From Saccharothrix longispora (GTDB taxonomy: Bacteria; Actinomycetota; Actinomycetes; Mycobacteriales; Pseudonocardiaceae), in NCBI RefSeq assembly GCF_030852425.1, contig NZ_NSDM01000002.1, positions 310,001 through 374,000 on the forward strand: a stretch of 64,000 nt of DNA, given 5' to 3'. The notes under the pieces are model-generated. The model saw nothing but the letters and a program-made list of their open reading frames with translations. It was not told the origin of the DNA and made no database searches. A program made the position numbers and the translations under genes. Of this stretch, positions 62,833 to 64,000 are shown piece after piece; within the stretch, counting starts at the first letter, position 1; every line of letters starts with the position of its first letter.

Positions 62833-63950
62833 CGCTCCCCCAGCAGGTCTGCGACCAGCGCCGCCACCAGTGCCGCGCGGGGCGCCAGTTCGTCGATCAG
62901 GACGTGCTCGTCGTCGGCGTGCGCGCCGCCGCCCACCGCGCCGAGGCCGTCGAGGGTGGGCGTGCCGACGCCGGCGGTGAAGTTGCCGTCCGAGCCACCG
63001 CCGACGGCCACCCCGCGCAACGGCGGCAGTCCCAGCGCGGCGGCCACCCGGGACGCCCGGTCGAACAGGTCAGCCGAGGCGGTCCGGGGCAGCGGCGGGC
63101 GGTTCGGGCCGCCGACGACCTCCAGCACCGCGCCGTCCAGCACGGGGCGCAGCGCGCGCAGGGCGGCGTCCACGCGGTCCTGCTCGGCCGCGTCCCGGGC
63201 GCGGACGTCCACCGCGAACTCACCCGCGGCGGGCACCGTGTTCGCCGACGCGCCGGCGGACAGCAGGGTCGGCGTGACCGTGGTGCCGCGTCCCGGGTCG
63301 GCCAGGGCGGCCACGGCGAGCACCTGGTGGGCCAGTTCGACGGACGCGTTGACGCCCCGCTCGGGTTCCAGGCCCGCGTGCGCGGCCCGGCCGGTGACCC
63401 GCACGGAGTACTGGGACACGCCCTTGCGCTCGACCTTGAGCGCGCCGCCCGGCGCGGACGCCTCCAGCACCAGGGCCGCCGAGCAGCCCGCCGCCTCCGC
63501 CCGGATCAGCTCCCGCGAGGTCGGCGAGCCGATCTCCTCGTCCCCGGTGACCAGCAGCGTCACCCCGGCGCGGTCGGGCAGGGCGGCGATCGCGTGGAAG
63601 GCGACCACCAGACCGGCCTTCATGTCGAAGCAGCCGGGACCGCGCAGCACGCCACCGGCCGCGGTCACCGGGTGGGTGGCGAGCGAGCCCACCGGCCACA
63701 CCGTGTCGTGGTGGCCCAGCACCAGCACGCGGGTCGGGCCGTCGCCGAACGCCCAGCGCAGGTGCGCGCGGCCGGCCGACGTGATCCGCTCGGGCGCGAC
63801 GCCCAGCCGGTCGGCGCCGATCCGCGCCACCAGGTCCGCGCCGGCGGCCACCGCCGCGAGGTCCTCGGACGGCGACTCGCACGCCACCAGTTCCACGATG
63901 TCGGCCAGCATCGCGGGCAGCGCGGCCCGCAGGTGTGCGACGAAGTCCAC
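62829..63950 (-). CDS. M20-family metallopeptidase (predicted N-succinyl-L-amino-acid desuccinylase)
   Basis: A 373-residue dinuclear zinc amidohydrolase of the carboxypeptidase G2/ArgE group. Metal and catalytic residues are seen in VLGHHDTVWPV (His and Asp), GCFDMKAG (bridging Asp), TGDEEIGSP (general base Glu and ligand) and GGGAHADDEH (final His). A dimerisation domain (RVTGRAAHAGLEPERGVNASVELAHQVLA) lies in the middle. In the operon with GNAT and racemase it would strip succinate from the L-form, making the D-to-L conversion irreversible. GTG start at 63950 near the window edge; the operon promoter is outside or in the last 50 bases. Confidence 0.9.
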   Translation of the reverse strand: MDFVAHLRAALPAMLADIVELVACESPSEDLAAVAAGADLVARIGADRLGVAPERITSAGRAHLRWAFGDGPTRVLVLGHHDTVWPVGSLATHPVTAAGGVLRGPGCFDMKAGLVVAFHAIAALPDRAGVTLLVTGDEEIGSPTSRELIRAEAAGCSAALVLEASAPGGALKVERKGVSQYSVRVTGRAAHAGLEPERGVNASVELAHQVLAVAALADPGRGTTVTPTLLSAGASANTVPAAGEFAVDVRARDAAEQDRVDAALRALRPVLDGAVLEVVGGPNRPPLPRTASADLFDRASRVAAALGLPPLRGVAVGGGSDGNFTAGVGTPTLDGLGAVGGGAHADDEHVLIDELAPRAALVAALVADLLGER

Positions 63951-64000
63951 CCGATCGAGCTTAGGGGTCGGGTGGCCCGGCGGGCGGTGCCCCGCTTCGG

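Overview
The window is about 64 kb of very GC-rich DNA. Coding density is high, GTG and TTG starts are common, many gene pairs overlap by 4 nt, and there are many secreted enzymes plus a SARP-type regulator. This fits an actinomycete chromosome; a Pseudonocardiales genus such as Saccharothrix, Actinosynnema or Lentzea is my inference from gene content and cannot be proved from the window. I saw no tRNA, rRNA, CRISPR array, insertion sequence or phage module.

Layout. 1-2.1 kb: end of a TetR regulator, a perfect operator palindrome and a DHA2 drug-efflux MFS gene. 2.1-19.4 kb: a biosynthetic cluster. Its core is a minus-strand operon (19406 to 4476) of two large iterative PUFA-synthase-like PKS proteins, a free ACP, an alpha/beta hydrolase, a glycosyltransferase and an ABC exporter, mostly joined by 1-4 nt overlaps. 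A second glycosyltransferase and a secreted SGNH esterase flank it. The likely product is a glycosylated, exported polyene or lipid-like polyketide. 19.8-24.4 kb: two secreted DUF4082 proteins, a DHFR-like reductase and a GH10 xylanase.

24.8-28.8 kb: a two-gene module of a cyclase-homology P-loop ATPase and a membrane-anchored periplasmic-binding-fold protein, a candidate undescribed sensing system. 29-32 kb: a fused alpha-beta glycyl-tRNA synthetase. 32-34 kb: a lipase-like remnant and a secreted serine hydrolase. 33.5-39.8 kb: the second candidate undescribed system. An ATP-grasp ligase and an MFS exporter are transcribed away from a 55-residue acidic peptide with two cysteines, which is followed by a strong terminator and then a TPR-CHAT (caspase-like) protease. 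This looks like a modified-peptide or proteolytic signalling locus.

39.8-49.7 kb: a broken aminoglycoside-phosphotransferase-like gene, a MauE-like membrane protein, a beta-glucanase and thaumatin-like pair behind a promoter with two operator-like palindromes, a nitroreductase, an AfsR/SARP regulator, a GH10-CBM2 xylanase and an alpha/beta hydrolase. 49.7-54.4 kb: HtpG, then a heavily frameshifted and internally deleted gene for a four-part RNA ligase / EEP nuclease / 2H phosphoesterase / nucleotidyltransferase polyprotein. 54.4-60.7 kb: a secreted GH97-type glycosidase, two secreted esterases and a secreted DUF6801-like protein. 61-64 kb: a three-gene operon (M20 deacylase, GNAT acyltransferase, N-acylamino-acid racemase) matching the known D- to L-amino-acid conversion pathway via N-succinyl intermediates.
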